The position numbers and the translations under genes were made by a program. The notes under the pieces were generated by a model. It made no database searches, was not told the origin of the DNA, and saw nothing but the letters and a program-made list of their open reading frames with translations. DNA of 8,503 nt from Treponema sp. (GTDB taxonomy: Bacteria; Spirochaetota; Spirochaetia; Treponematales; Treponemataceae): assembly GCA_016292805.1 (NCBI GenBank), contig JAEDFM010000060.1, positions 1 to 8,503 of the forward strand. The letters are read 5' to 3'. Below, piece after piece: positions 1 to 4,982 of this stretch. Position 1 is the stretch's first letter; every line of letters begins with the position of its first letter.

Positions 1-12
1 AGGTCTGTCCCC
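1..12 (+). repeat. AGGTCTGTCCCC dispersed repeat, copy 1
   Basis: This is the first of five exact copies of a 12-base word, all on the plus strand. It begins at the window edge, so any upstream part is unseen. It leads into a GC-rich patch (to about 46) that contrasts sharply with the AT-rich flanks. Its TGTCCCC end (6-12) is the reverse complement of GGGGACA at 25-31, so this copy alone could fold as a 7-bp stem with a 12-base loop. Confidence 0.85.
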
Positions 13-22
13 ACCCCATCCA

Positions 23-51
23 GCGGGGACACCCCGCAACGCCCCGTTTTT
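23..51 (+). terminator. GC-rich hairpin followed by T-run, possible terminator of an upstream gene
   Basis: GCGGGG (23-28) pairs with CCCCGC (32-37) around the loop ACA. CGGGG (24-28) can instead pair with CCCCG (42-46), which is followed immediately by five T residues. The second fold has the form of an intrinsic terminator for a gene entering from the left. The upstream gene lies outside the window, so the role is inferred. The patch could equally be part of a larger repeat element with copy 1. Confidence 0.4.
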
Positions 52-80
52 GACATTTTTTTTAAGTACTATCCCTTTTT

Positions 81-109
81 TTGACAAATTTGTTCCAAAA
101 CTTTATAAT
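81..109 (+). promoter_or_regulatory. Consensus sigma-70-type promoter for the lipoprotein gene
   Basis: TTGACA (81-86) and TATAAT (104-109) are both perfect matches, separated by the optimal 17 bases. The expected transcription start is near 116, leaving a leader of about 50 bases before the ATG at 167. The perfect match suggests strong constitutive transcription. Confidence 0.88.
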
Positions 110-166
110 ATTTCTATTCATAAAAGTTCTATTTTTACACTATTTTTTATTTTTAGGGAGATCTTT

Positions 167-712
167 ATGAAAAAGACTTTATCAATTTTAACTGCACTTA
201 TAATTTTATTATGCAGTTTCGTTATGACAAGCTGTCAGCACACAATTGTAGCTGATGAAGACACTTGGTATCATACAAAAAAAACAGTATCAGAAGTTGA
301 TCTCGATATCTGGTTCTACTACACATCTAATGAAAAACCTTTAGACAATAATGTTAAAAATTCTGGGTTAACAATTGTTGTAGCACCTTACGCAGCATCT
401 AGTTCTATTAATTTCGACGCATATGCTGTAAAGAATTTTCCATTCAATGTTGAGACAACTGTAGCTGCAGATGCAGATGACACTGACCCAGACCTTACAG
501 AAGGAGATATCAAAATCACACCAAATGGAACTTTCATGGACGCACTATATCTTGTGTTTAAAAACGATTTCAAGTCATCCGCAAATCAAATACCTTATGT
601 ATTCTCAAGTAATAGATTCAGAGAAGTTACAAAGATTTCCGATCTCGGAATCGATTTAAAAGGTAAAGGATGGAAAGGTCTTTTAAAAGATATTTTAAAC
701 GAAGTCCTCTAA
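167..712 (+). CDS. Putative small lipoprotein, family not recognised
   Basis: The predicted product has 181 residues. It opens with a lysine pair, a hydrophobic stretch (about residues 5-19) and the lipobox-like MTSC, making Cys23 the likely lipidated residue after signal peptidase II cleavage. The -3 Met is a relaxed lipobox, as is common in spirochaetes. The mature part is polar and acidic, with an Asp-rich stretch near residues 100-111 (ADADDTDPD) and an amphipathic C-terminus. I recognise no domain. The frame is open further upstream (an ATG at 50), but 167 is chosen because AGGGAG (155-160) sits 6 bases before it, the signal peptide begins there, and the promoter at 81-109 would start transcription downstream of 50. 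It is a single-gene unit and faces the convergent toxin-antitoxin operon. It is likely anchored in the envelope; function unknown. Confidence 0.8.
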   Translation: MKKTLSILTALIILLCSFVMTSCQHTIVADEDTWYHTKKTVSEVDLDIWFYYTSNEKPLDNNVKNSGLTIVVAPYAASSSINFDAYAVKNFPFNVETTVAADADDTDPDLTEGDIKITPNGTFMDALYLVFKNDFKSSANQIPYVFSSNRFREVTKISDLGIDLKGKGWKGLLKDILNEVL

Positions 713-860
713 TAAAACCGTGGACTTCCACCAAAAAAGGCTGCTTCAAGGATTTTCATCCCCTGAATGTAAAAGAAATTTTTTCAATCGGACAGGTAAC
801 AATTGCTTAAACTGCAAACCGGCTTGACCGGTTTGTCGGCTTTGAATTTTATGTTATGTG
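713..860. other. Intergenic region between convergent genes, with a perfect hairpin
   Basis: This 148-base gap separates the lipoprotein gene from the 3' end of the toxin gene. CAAACCGG (815-822) and CCGGTTTG (828-835) form a perfect 8-bp stem around the loop CTTGA. On the plus strand it is followed by a moderately T-rich stretch, and on the minus strand it lies 26 bases past the toxin stop. It may be a weak two-way terminator, but neither side has a clean T-run. GAAGTCC (701-707) and GGACTTC (722-728) could also pair across the lipoprotein stop codon. No gene is seen here. Confidence 0.5.
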
Positions 861-1181
861 CTATTTCCTTTTTCCAGCCAAATCGTAAACTTCGTTATCA
901 GCCCTTGCAGAAATTACAAGAATATACATGTTATGAGTTTTTTCATCTTCCACAAGTTTATAAATAACCCTGATTCCAATGTCGCGGTATTTTATCTTTA
1001 ACAGTCCTGTTAAATCATTACCGGCTTTGTTTCCTAAAGGCTTCCCATAGCCACCTTCACTTTGGGGTTTTGGATTAGCAGAGACTTTAATAATTCCTTT
1101 TAAAACTATCTTACGGACAGAACCGTCAAGACGTGCAAGCTCTTCTTTTGCAAGCGGATGATACTTTATTTCCCAAGCCAT
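861..1181 (-). CDS. RelE/ParE-superfamily toxin of a type II toxin-antitoxin pair
   Basis: The product has 106 residues, a normal size for this superfamily. RelE-type toxins are ribosome-dependent mRNA interferases; related ParE proteins act on gyrase. The sequence fits the RelE side: an N-terminal beta strand (WEIKYHPLAKEEL), a basic central strand with Lys62, Lys64 and Arg71 (LKIKYRDIGIRVIY), and a C-terminal strand with Arg93 and Tyr99 (ISARADNEVYDLA). These correspond by position to the basic and tyrosine catalytic residues of E. coli RelE, judged by eye only. The ATG lies 3 bases after the antitoxin stop, and its ribosome-binding sequence (GGAG) is inside the end of the antitoxin gene, so translation is probably coupled. 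The gene looks intact. Which superfamily branch it belongs to, and its target, are not settled by the sequence. Confidence 0.87.
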   Translation of the reverse strand: MAWEIKYHPLAKEELARLDGSVRKIVLKGIIKVSANPKPQSEGGYGKPLGNKAGNDLTGLLKIKYRDIGIRVIYKLVEDEKTHNMYILVISARADNEVYDLAGKRK

Positions 1182-1184
1182 CTC

Positions 1185-1505
1185 TTACTCCAGATTTACT
1201 TCCACATCGTCTAAGTCTGACTCCTCAAGACTAAATTCTTTCATAACAGCATCATGGGAAATATATTCACTGTTTTTTGCCAGACGTTTTTCAGCCTCAG
1301 CCGCAAGGATTGCGTTTTCATATTCTTCCATCATCTGCTGATAGCTTTGCGGACTCATCAGAATACATTCAGGTGCATTGTTTTTTACAACAATACGAGT
1401 TCCAAATTTCTTTACATCAGCAAAAATCTTGTTTGCCTGTCCCTTATTAAAAAGACTTATAGGAATTATAGAATCAAGCATGTTTAATGCGTTCATTGCT
1501 TTCAT
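1185..1505 (-). CDS. Phd/YefM-family antitoxin
   Basis: The product has 106 residues, upstream of and paired with the RelE-like toxin. The N-terminal half (about residues 14-75) has the Phd/YefM pattern: a segment starting IPISLFNKGQANKIF, a strand TRIVVKNNAPECILMSP, and the helix SYQQMMEEYENAIL. In this family that half dimerises and binds the operon's own operator. The C-terminal part is very acidic (FSLEESDLDDVEVNLE), as expected of the segment that wraps and neutralises the basic toxin. The ATG at 1505 is preceded by GAGGTGG (minus strand, 1516-1510) with a 4-base gap, which supports it over the internal Met4 or Met9. A consensus promoter lies just upstream. The pair probably represses itself, with the toxin as co-repressor. 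Confidence 0.86.
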   Translation of the reverse strand: MKAMNALNMLDSIIPISLFNKGQANKIFADVKKFGTRIVVKNNAPECILMSPQSYQQMMEEYENAILAAEAEKRLAKNSEYISHDAVMKEFSLEESDLDDVEVNLE

Positions 1506-1530
1506 AATGCCACCTCTAGTAACTATTTGT

Positions 1531-1559
1531 ATTATATTTTACAACTTATTTGTTGTCAA
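1531..1559 (-). promoter_or_regulatory. Consensus promoter of the toxin-antitoxin operon with candidate operator
   Basis: Read on the minus strand, TTGACA (1559-1554) and TATAAT (1536-1531) are perfect and 17 bases apart. Start of transcription would be near 1524, giving a leader of about 18 bases. ACAAC (1541-1545) and GTTGT (1552-1556) form an inverted repeat across the spacer and -35 box. TAGT-A-ACTA (1517-1525) forms a second one at the start site. Either could be where the antitoxin binds; the operator role is inferred. Confidence 0.85.
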
Positions 1560-1613
1560 ATTTATTGTTGTTACTTTTGGAAAAATTCCCAGGAGCATTG
1601 AATTAAGAGCTTT

Positions 1614-1643
1614 TTGACAAAAATATTCATAGATGAGTATAAT
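1614..1643 (+). promoter_or_regulatory. Orphan consensus promoter facing the 3' end of tatD
   Basis: TTGACA (1614-1619) and TATAAT (1638-1643) are both perfect, with an 18-base spacer. Transcription would start near 1650 and run antisense into tatD. No convincing gene follows: an open frame from 1633 or 1645 overlaps tatD in antisense, lacks a ribosome-binding site and resembles nothing. A run of eight T residues ends at 1698, but no clear hairpin precedes it. The rest of the 220-base gap between antitoxin and tatD (1506-1725) holds only this and the toxin-antitoxin promoter. Confidence 0.6.
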
Positions 1644-1725
1644 TATGCATCAAAAATACAAAAACGGAAGAAGTTACATACACACGCAAGTTTTTTTTAC
1701 CAATCTTTCTAGTTTTTCACTAACT

Positions 1726-2622
1726 CTATTTCAAAACCACGTTAAACAGTTTTTCAATATTCTTATCCACTGTTTCCCACAGTTTTTCAACTTCAATACC
1801 GCGGGCTTTAGCCACAAAATTATAAGTATGTTCAACCTTTACAGGAGTATTTACAGTTCCACGTTCAGGTACAGGTGCCAGATATGGAGCATCAGTTTCG
1901 CATAATAATCTGTCCTCAGGAATATATCTGATCATTTCTTCCATTTCTGCCAGCTTTGCTTTTTTTGTATATGTTACACTGCCACTTAAACTAATGTACC
2001 ATCCCAAATCCAAAAAAGCCTTTGCTTCTTCAAGTCCATAACTGTAACAATGGATAATTCCCTTATTCCAGCCTATATTTTTTATGCAGTCTAAAGTATC
2101 TTCAAATCCATCTCGACTGTGTACGATATATGGCATATCCATTTTGCGGGAAAGCTCCAGCTGCATTTCAAAAAGTTCTCTTTCCCCCTCGTAGGTTTTC
2201 TGGTCAAAATCACTTTCGCAGCGGCCATCTACACCACTAGGATTCCAATGATGATCAATTCCACCTTCACCTATGGCAACAACCTTTCTATGAAGAATAT
2301 CCTGTTCCTGTTCTCCTGCTGCTTTAATCTGTTCTTCCAGTTTTTTCATACATTCAAAACGATTATGAATAGAATCAACATCCGGCCAAATGCCTGCACT
2401 AAAATATAAAAAGTCCCTTACTTTATCAGCCAGTTTATAATCATGAATCTGAGCAATTTCTTTTTCCAGCAATGACTGGCGTTCCAATAAATCATCAGCT
2501 TTGGTTCCTATATCAAGACCAAATTTACAGTTGCGTCTGGCCATTTCTTTCAGAACTTCTATGCCGTTTACATCACGGTCTGTTGTCATTGTTCTATAAT
2601 GAAAGTGTGTATCGCTAAACAT
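1726..2622 (-). CDS. tatD: TatD-family metal-dependent hydrolase (DNase)
   Basis: The product has 298 residues, somewhat longer than the usual 255-270 for cytoplasmic TatD nucleases. All expected metal ligands are visible in order: His6 and His8 in SDTHFH, Glu119 in AIGEGGID, His168 in YIVHSRD, His191 in GIIHCYS and Asp244 in ETDAPYL. The fold is a TIM barrel with a two-metal site. Family members act as 3'-5' exonucleases or DNA-repair nucleases, and some have other hydrolase roles. The extra length lies mainly in a charged helical stretch (about residues 84-113) and a loop after Asp123 (DHHWNPSGVDGRCESD). The ATG at 2622 precedes FSDTHFH as in the family, but no strong ribosome-binding sequence is visible before it. 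It diverges from add. The upstream region holds a 12-mer repeat copy and no clear promoter. Its exact substrate is unknown. Confidence 0.92.
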   Translation of the reverse strand: MFSDTHFHYRTMTTDRDVNGIEVLKEMARRNCKFGLDIGTKADDLLERQSLLEKEIAQIHDYKLADKVRDFLYFSAGIWPDVDSIHNRFECMKKLEEQIKAAGEQEQDILHRKVVAIGEGGIDHHWNPSGVDGRCESDFDQKTYEGERELFEMQLELSRKMDMPYIVHSRDGFEDTLDCIKNIGWNKGIIHCYSYGLEEAKAFLDLGWYISLSGSVTYTKKAKLAEMEEMIRYIPEDRLLCETDAPYLAPVPERGTVNTPVKVEHTYNFVAKARGIEVEKLWETVDKNIEKLFNVVLK

Positions 2623-2646
2623 ATTGTGAGTTTATCATTTTACAAA

Positions 2647-2658
2647 AGGTCTGTCCCC
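2647..2658 (+). repeat. AGGTCTGTCCCC dispersed repeat, copy 2
   Basis: This exact 12-mer lies between the divergent tatD and add genes, 25 bases upstream of the tatD start codon and about 50 bases before the add -10 region. It sits inside what should be the tatD promoter or leader. It is followed by ACATTTTTC, so it lacks the GC-rich tail seen after copy 1. This is the only intergenic copy fully inside the window with both flanks visible. Confidence 0.9.
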
Positions 2659-2707
2659 ACATTTTTCTAAAGTTTTGCTCCGTTTCTTCCGATATTAACA
2701 AGTGGTA

Positions 2708-2716
2708 TGGTATAAT
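2708..2716 (+). promoter_or_regulatory. Extended -10 promoter candidate for add
   Basis: TGGTATAAT matches the extended -10 pattern TGnTATAAT, which works without a good -35 box, and none is seen here. A second TATAAT lies at 2731-2736 and could be an alternative start. Either gives a leader of some 35-55 bases before the add ATG at 2777. Confidence 0.6.
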
Positions 2717-2776
2717 TTTTTATCTAGAGTTATAATAGTAAGGTCAAAAAGTTTATCTGCCATAGGAGCGCAGCTT

Positions 2777-3793
2777 ATGAAAGAAAGTGAATTTAAATCG
2801 TTTATGCAGAAGGTTCCGAAAGCCGAAATACATATTCATATTGAAGCCGTAATTAAACTTGCATCTGTAAAAAAACTTTACAAGCAGTGCAACGGCACAG
2901 AAATGAGTGATGAAGAACTTAATGCTATTTTTTCTTATGATGATTTAAACGGATTTATTCAGGCTTTCATTAAAGTACAGAATCTTCTTGTTTCTGTTGA
3001 AGATTTTAATATTGTATTTGATGATTTAAAAGAATACCTGGTAGAAAACGGAGTTACTTATTGTGAAGCTTTCTTTGCTCCTACAGCTTTCCTTAAGAAA
3101 GGCTTTAAATACGAAGAAATGGTTGCAGTTTTCAAAAAGAAAATTGCCGAAATAAAAGCAGAAACTGGTATTGTAGTAAAATTGATTATGGATGTAAGCC
3201 GTACTTTTGGTTTGGAAAATTCCATGAACAATTACAACCTTCTTAAACAGTATCCATGTGATGATATTATTGGTATTGGTCTTGGTGGTGCCGAAAGCAA
3301 AGGTCCTGCAGCAGAATATGCTCCAGTTTTCCAGCTTGCTAAAAAAGAAGGATACAAAGTTGTAGTACATGCAGGCGAAGATGTTGGTCCAGAAAGCATC
3401 TGGGATGGTATTAATCTTTGTCAGGCGGAACGAATTGGTCACGGAATTACTGCAATCCAGGACGAAAAGCTTATGGATGAACTTAAGGCAAAGCAGATTC
3501 CTGTAGAAGTTTGTATTACATCAAATACTTTCACTAAAAAGGTTGTAAAAGAAGCTAAAGACCATCCAATCCGTGCTTTCTTTGATAAAGGAATTCTGGT
3601 TACTGTAAATACTGATGACCCTGTTTTCTTTAAGTCAGATCTCTTAAATGAATACTGGATTTGTCACAGTGAATTAAACTTTACAATGGACGAAATCAAA
3701 CAGCTTGTTATCAACAGCTTTAACGCAACATACCTTTCTGATTCAGAAAAGAAAGAATGGATTTCCAAAGTTGAAGCTGCTTTCAAAGCATAA
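2777..3793 (+). CDS. add: Adenosine deaminase family protein
   Basis: The product has 338 residues, the normal length. It likely converts adenosine (and deoxyadenosine) to inosine in the cytoplasm for purine salvage, using one zinc ion. Zinc and catalytic residues are present: His19 and His21 (AEIHIHIE), His198 and Glu201 in VVHAGED, His222 in RIGHG, and Asp280-Asp281 in NTDDP. GIGLGGAE precedes the HAGE motif as in the family. A GTG at 2702 would extend the frame, but the ATG at 2777 is chosen because AGGAG (2764-2768) lies 8 bases before it and family homology begins just after. After the HxH motif the usual EGAL/EGSL is replaced by EAVIKLASV, and the usual EVCPTSN reads EVCITSN, so an altered substrate pocket is possible. 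The methyltransferase starts 13 bases downstream, suggesting an operon. Confidence 0.87.
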   Translation: MKESEFKSFMQKVPKAEIHIHIEAVIKLASVKKLYKQCNGTEMSDEELNAIFSYDDLNGFIQAFIKVQNLLVSVEDFNIVFDDLKEYLVENGVTYCEAFFAPTAFLKKGFKYEEMVAVFKKKIAEIKAETGIVVKLIMDVSRTFGLENSMNNYNLLKQYPCDDIIGIGLGGAESKGPAAEYAPVFQLAKKEGYKVVVHAGEDVGPESIWDGINLCQAERIGHGITAIQDEKLMDELKAKQIPVEVCITSNTFTKKVVKEAKDHPIRAFFDKGILVTVNTDDPVFFKSDLLNEYWICHSELNFTMDEIKQLVINSFNATYLSDSEKKEWISKVEAAFKA

Positions 3794-3806
3794 ATCTTTC
3801 GCTTAA

Positions 3807-4610
3807 ATGACTTTACTTGAAAAATACTACAATAAATTCCACGAAGAACACCGTCTTACCACACGCCACGGTACTGTGGAATTTTTAACAACATTAACCT
3901 TCATTCAGGAATGTATTGAATCTCTTAAAGGTCTGTCCCCTCAGTCTTCTTCTGCCCCCCTTAAAATTGCAGACATAGGGGCAGGAACAGGCCGTTACAG
4001 CGTAGAATTGTGTCATCAGGGTTATGACGTTACTGCAGTAGAGCTTGTAAAACACAACCTGGAAATTCTTCGCAATAAACACGAAAACATAAAAACCTGG
4101 CAGGGAGATGCCCGGGACCTTCACTTTCTTGATGACGAAACTTTTGATATAACTCTTCTTTTTGGGCCTTTATACCACCTTCACGGCGAAGAAAACAAAC
4201 TTAAAGCTCTAAACGAAGCTAAACGCATTACAAAAAAGGGCGGCTATATTCTGGTTGCCTATGTAATGAACGACTACAGCGTTATTTCCTACTGCTTTAA
4301 AGAGCATAAATGGGCCGAAGTTCAGGCAAAGGGAGGTCTGTCCCCAGATTTCCATACAATCTGCACTGAAGATGATTTATATGATTACGTCAGACTGGAA
4401 GATATAAAACAGCTGCAGCAAAAAGCAGGTCTGTCCCCTGTAAAAACAATTTCAGCCGATGGTCCTTCAGATTTTATGCGCAGAGAACTGAATGAAATGT
4501 CTGAAGATGAATTTCAAGCCTTTATTAAATATCATTTATCAAATTGTCAGCGTCCTGAACTACTGGGAGCTTCCAGCCACACAGTAGACATTCTGAAGAA
4601 AATTCAATAA
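3807..4610 (+). CDS. Class I SAM-dependent methyltransferase carrying three repeat-encoded GLSP segments
   Basis: The product has 267 residues with a Rossmann-type methyltransferase fold. Motif I (IADIGAGTGRYS, about residues 54-65) binds S-adenosylmethionine. It is followed by an acidic strand end (VTAVELV), GDARDL, and the post-motif FDITLLFGPLYHLHGE. A small C-terminal domain ends in a conserved-looking RPELLGASSHTVDILKK. The substrate cannot be told from sequence. The gene starts 13 bases after add with no clear ribosome-binding site, so translation probably depends on add. Three exact copies of AGGTCTGTCCCC lie within it, encoding GLSP at residues 42-45, 177-180 and 208-211, all in the same frame. 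From memory, family members have a similar AGL or GLL stretch at the second and third sites without a length change, while the first lies in a linker that seems longer than usual. The core motifs are intact, so the enzyme is probably functional. Confidence 0.87.
   Translation: MTLLEKYYNKFHEEHRLTTRHGTVEFLTTLTFIQECIESLKGLSPQSSSAPLKIADIGAGTGRYSVELCHQGYDVTAVELVKHNLEILRNKHENIKTWQGDARDLHFLDDETFDITLLFGPLYHLHGEENKLKALNEAKRITKKGGYILVAYVMNDYSVISYCFKEHKWAEVQAKGGLSPDFHTICTEDDLYDYVRLEDIKQLQQKAGLSPVKTISADGPSDFMRRELNEMSEDEFQAFIKYHLSNCQRPELLGASSHTVDILKKIQ
3929..3940 (+). repeat. AGGTCTGTCCCC dispersed repeat, copy 3 (in coding DNA)
   Basis: This exact 12-mer inside the methyltransferase gene is read as Gly42-Leu-Ser-Pro45. 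It lies in the linker between the N-terminal helix and motif I and is followed by a Ser-rich, C/T-rich stretch (QSSSAP). Confidence 0.92.
4334..4345 (+). repeat. AGGTCTGTCCCC dispersed repeat, copy 4 (in coding DNA)
   Basis: This exact 12-mer inside the methyltransferase gene is read as Gly177-Leu-Ser-Pro180, before the DFHTICTEDD segment. It is in the same frame as copies 3 and 5. Confidence 0.92.
4427..4438 (+). repeat. AGGTCTGTCCCC dispersed repeat, copy 5 (in coding DNA)
   Basis: This exact 12-mer inside the methyltransferase gene is read as Gly208-Leu-Ser-Pro211 in KAGLSPVKTI. It begins exactly 93 bases (31 codons) after copy 4. Confidence 0.92.
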
Positions 4611-4613
4611 AAT
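4585..4613 (+). promoter_or_regulatory. Promoter candidate for rpsU overlapping the methyltransferase 3' end
   Basis: TAGACA (4585-4590) and TAAAAT (4608-4613) each match five of six consensus bases and are 17 bases apart. The expected start near 4620 leaves a leader of about 40 bases. This would let rpsU be expressed independently of add and the methyltransferase, as a ribosomal protein gene would need. Confidence 0.6.
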
Positions 4614-4617
4614 TGAT

Positions 4618-4642
4618 TTGTTCTTACGGTATTTCCGAACAA
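4618..4642 (+). promoter_or_regulatory. Hairpin filling the rpsU leader
   Basis: TTGTTC (4618-4623) and GAACAA (4637-4642) form a perfect 6-bp stem, with GG/CC (4628-4629, 4635-4636) able to add an inner pair. The hairpin starts about where transcription should begin and ends one base before the ribosome-binding sequence. It could stabilise the 5' end or modulate translation; a regulatory role is inferred. Confidence 0.5.
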
Positions 4643-4659
4643 CAGGAGGTGACACACAC

Positions 4660-4866
4660 ATGGCAACAATCAACGTAGATGATTCAGAGAACATCGAAAA
4701 AGCAATTAAACGCTTTAAACGCATGGTTGAAAAAGAAGGTATTATCCGCGAATACAAAAAGCGTGAATACTTTGTAAAACCTTCTGCTACTCTTCATCAG
4801 AAGAAGACAACTCTTGAACGCAAACTTTTGAACAAAAGACGTAAGAGTGAAAAGAAAGACTACTAG
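4660..4866 (+). CDS. rpsU: 30S ribosomal protein S21
   Basis: The product has 68 residues, typical of S21, the small basic protein at the 30S platform near the mRNA exit and anti-Shine-Dalgarno region, which is involved in initiation. The pattern is clear: an N-terminal strand with DDSENIEKAIKRFKRMVEK, then GIIREYKKREYFVKPS, then a Lys/Arg-rich C-terminal helix. The start is fixed by an exceptionally strong ribosome-binding sequence, AGGAGGTGA (4644-4652), complementary to nine bases of the usual 16S 3' end, 7 bases before the ATG. The frame extends upstream to 4618, but that extension is unsupported. A candidate promoter lies in the preceding gene and a strong terminator follows about 30 bases after the stop, so rpsU is probably both a separate unit and the last gene of the add operon. 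Confidence 0.96.
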   Translation: MATINVDDSENIEKAIKRFKRMVEKEGIIREYKKREYFVKPSATLHQKKTTLERKLLNKRRKSEKKDY

Positions 4867-4892
4867 TCTTTTAAGTGTGTAACACTAAAAAC

Positions 4893-4928
4893 AAAAAGGG
4901 CTATCCATATAAAGGATAGCCTTTTTTT
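4893..4928. terminator. Strong bidirectional intrinsic terminator
   Basis: GGCTATCC (4899-4906) and GGATAGCC (4914-4921) form a perfect 8-bp stem around a 7-base loop, followed by seven T residues. The stem is preceded by a run of A residues (4893-4897), which becomes a T-run on the minus strand. It therefore can end both rpsU (+) and the lipoprotein gene (-), which converge here. Confidence 0.93.
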
Positions 4929-4929
4929 A

Positions 4930-4970
4930 TGCCCGAATTACTTTTTGAAATAGTGCCCGAAAACTTTTTT
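4930..4970. repeat. Imperfect tandem direct repeat, period 24 bases
   Basis: TGCCCGAA followed by TTA and CTTTTT (4930-4946) recurs as TGCCCGAA, AA and CTTTTTT (4954-4970). It lies between the bidirectional terminator and the lipoprotein stop codon. It is probably a small tandem duplication, with no evident function. Confidence 0.7.
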
Positions 4971-4982
4971 ACTTATCTATCT

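Noticed and set aside
50..166. Longer start for the first lipoprotein at ATG 50
   Set aside because: It lies upstream of the expected transcription start (about 116), lacks a ribosome-binding site and would bury the signal peptide.
388..573. Minus-strand open frame inside the first lipoprotein gene
   Set aside because: It is fully antisense to a gene with promoter, ribosome-binding site and signal peptide, and has no signals of its own.
1434..1448. CTGTCCC inside the antitoxin gene as a sixth repeat copy
   Set aside because: It matches only seven bases, which is expected about once by chance in a window this size.
1633..1905. Plus-strand open frame after the orphan promoter
   Set aside because: Most of it is antisense to tatD, no ribosome-binding site is present, and the product resembles no protein; the promoter alone is reported.
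3026..3442. 138-residue minus-strand open frame within add
   Set aside because: It is the antisense shadow of a strongly supported adenosine deaminase gene and has no start signals.
1..4438. The repeated 12-mers as a CRISPR array
   Set aside because: Copies are only 12 bases, spaced from 93 to over 2,600 bases apart, and three are protein-coding; there are no regular spacers and no cas genes.
4618..4659. N-terminal extension of S21 from ATG 4618
   Set aside because: The nine-base Shine-Dalgarno match fixes the start at 4660 and gives the normal S21 length.
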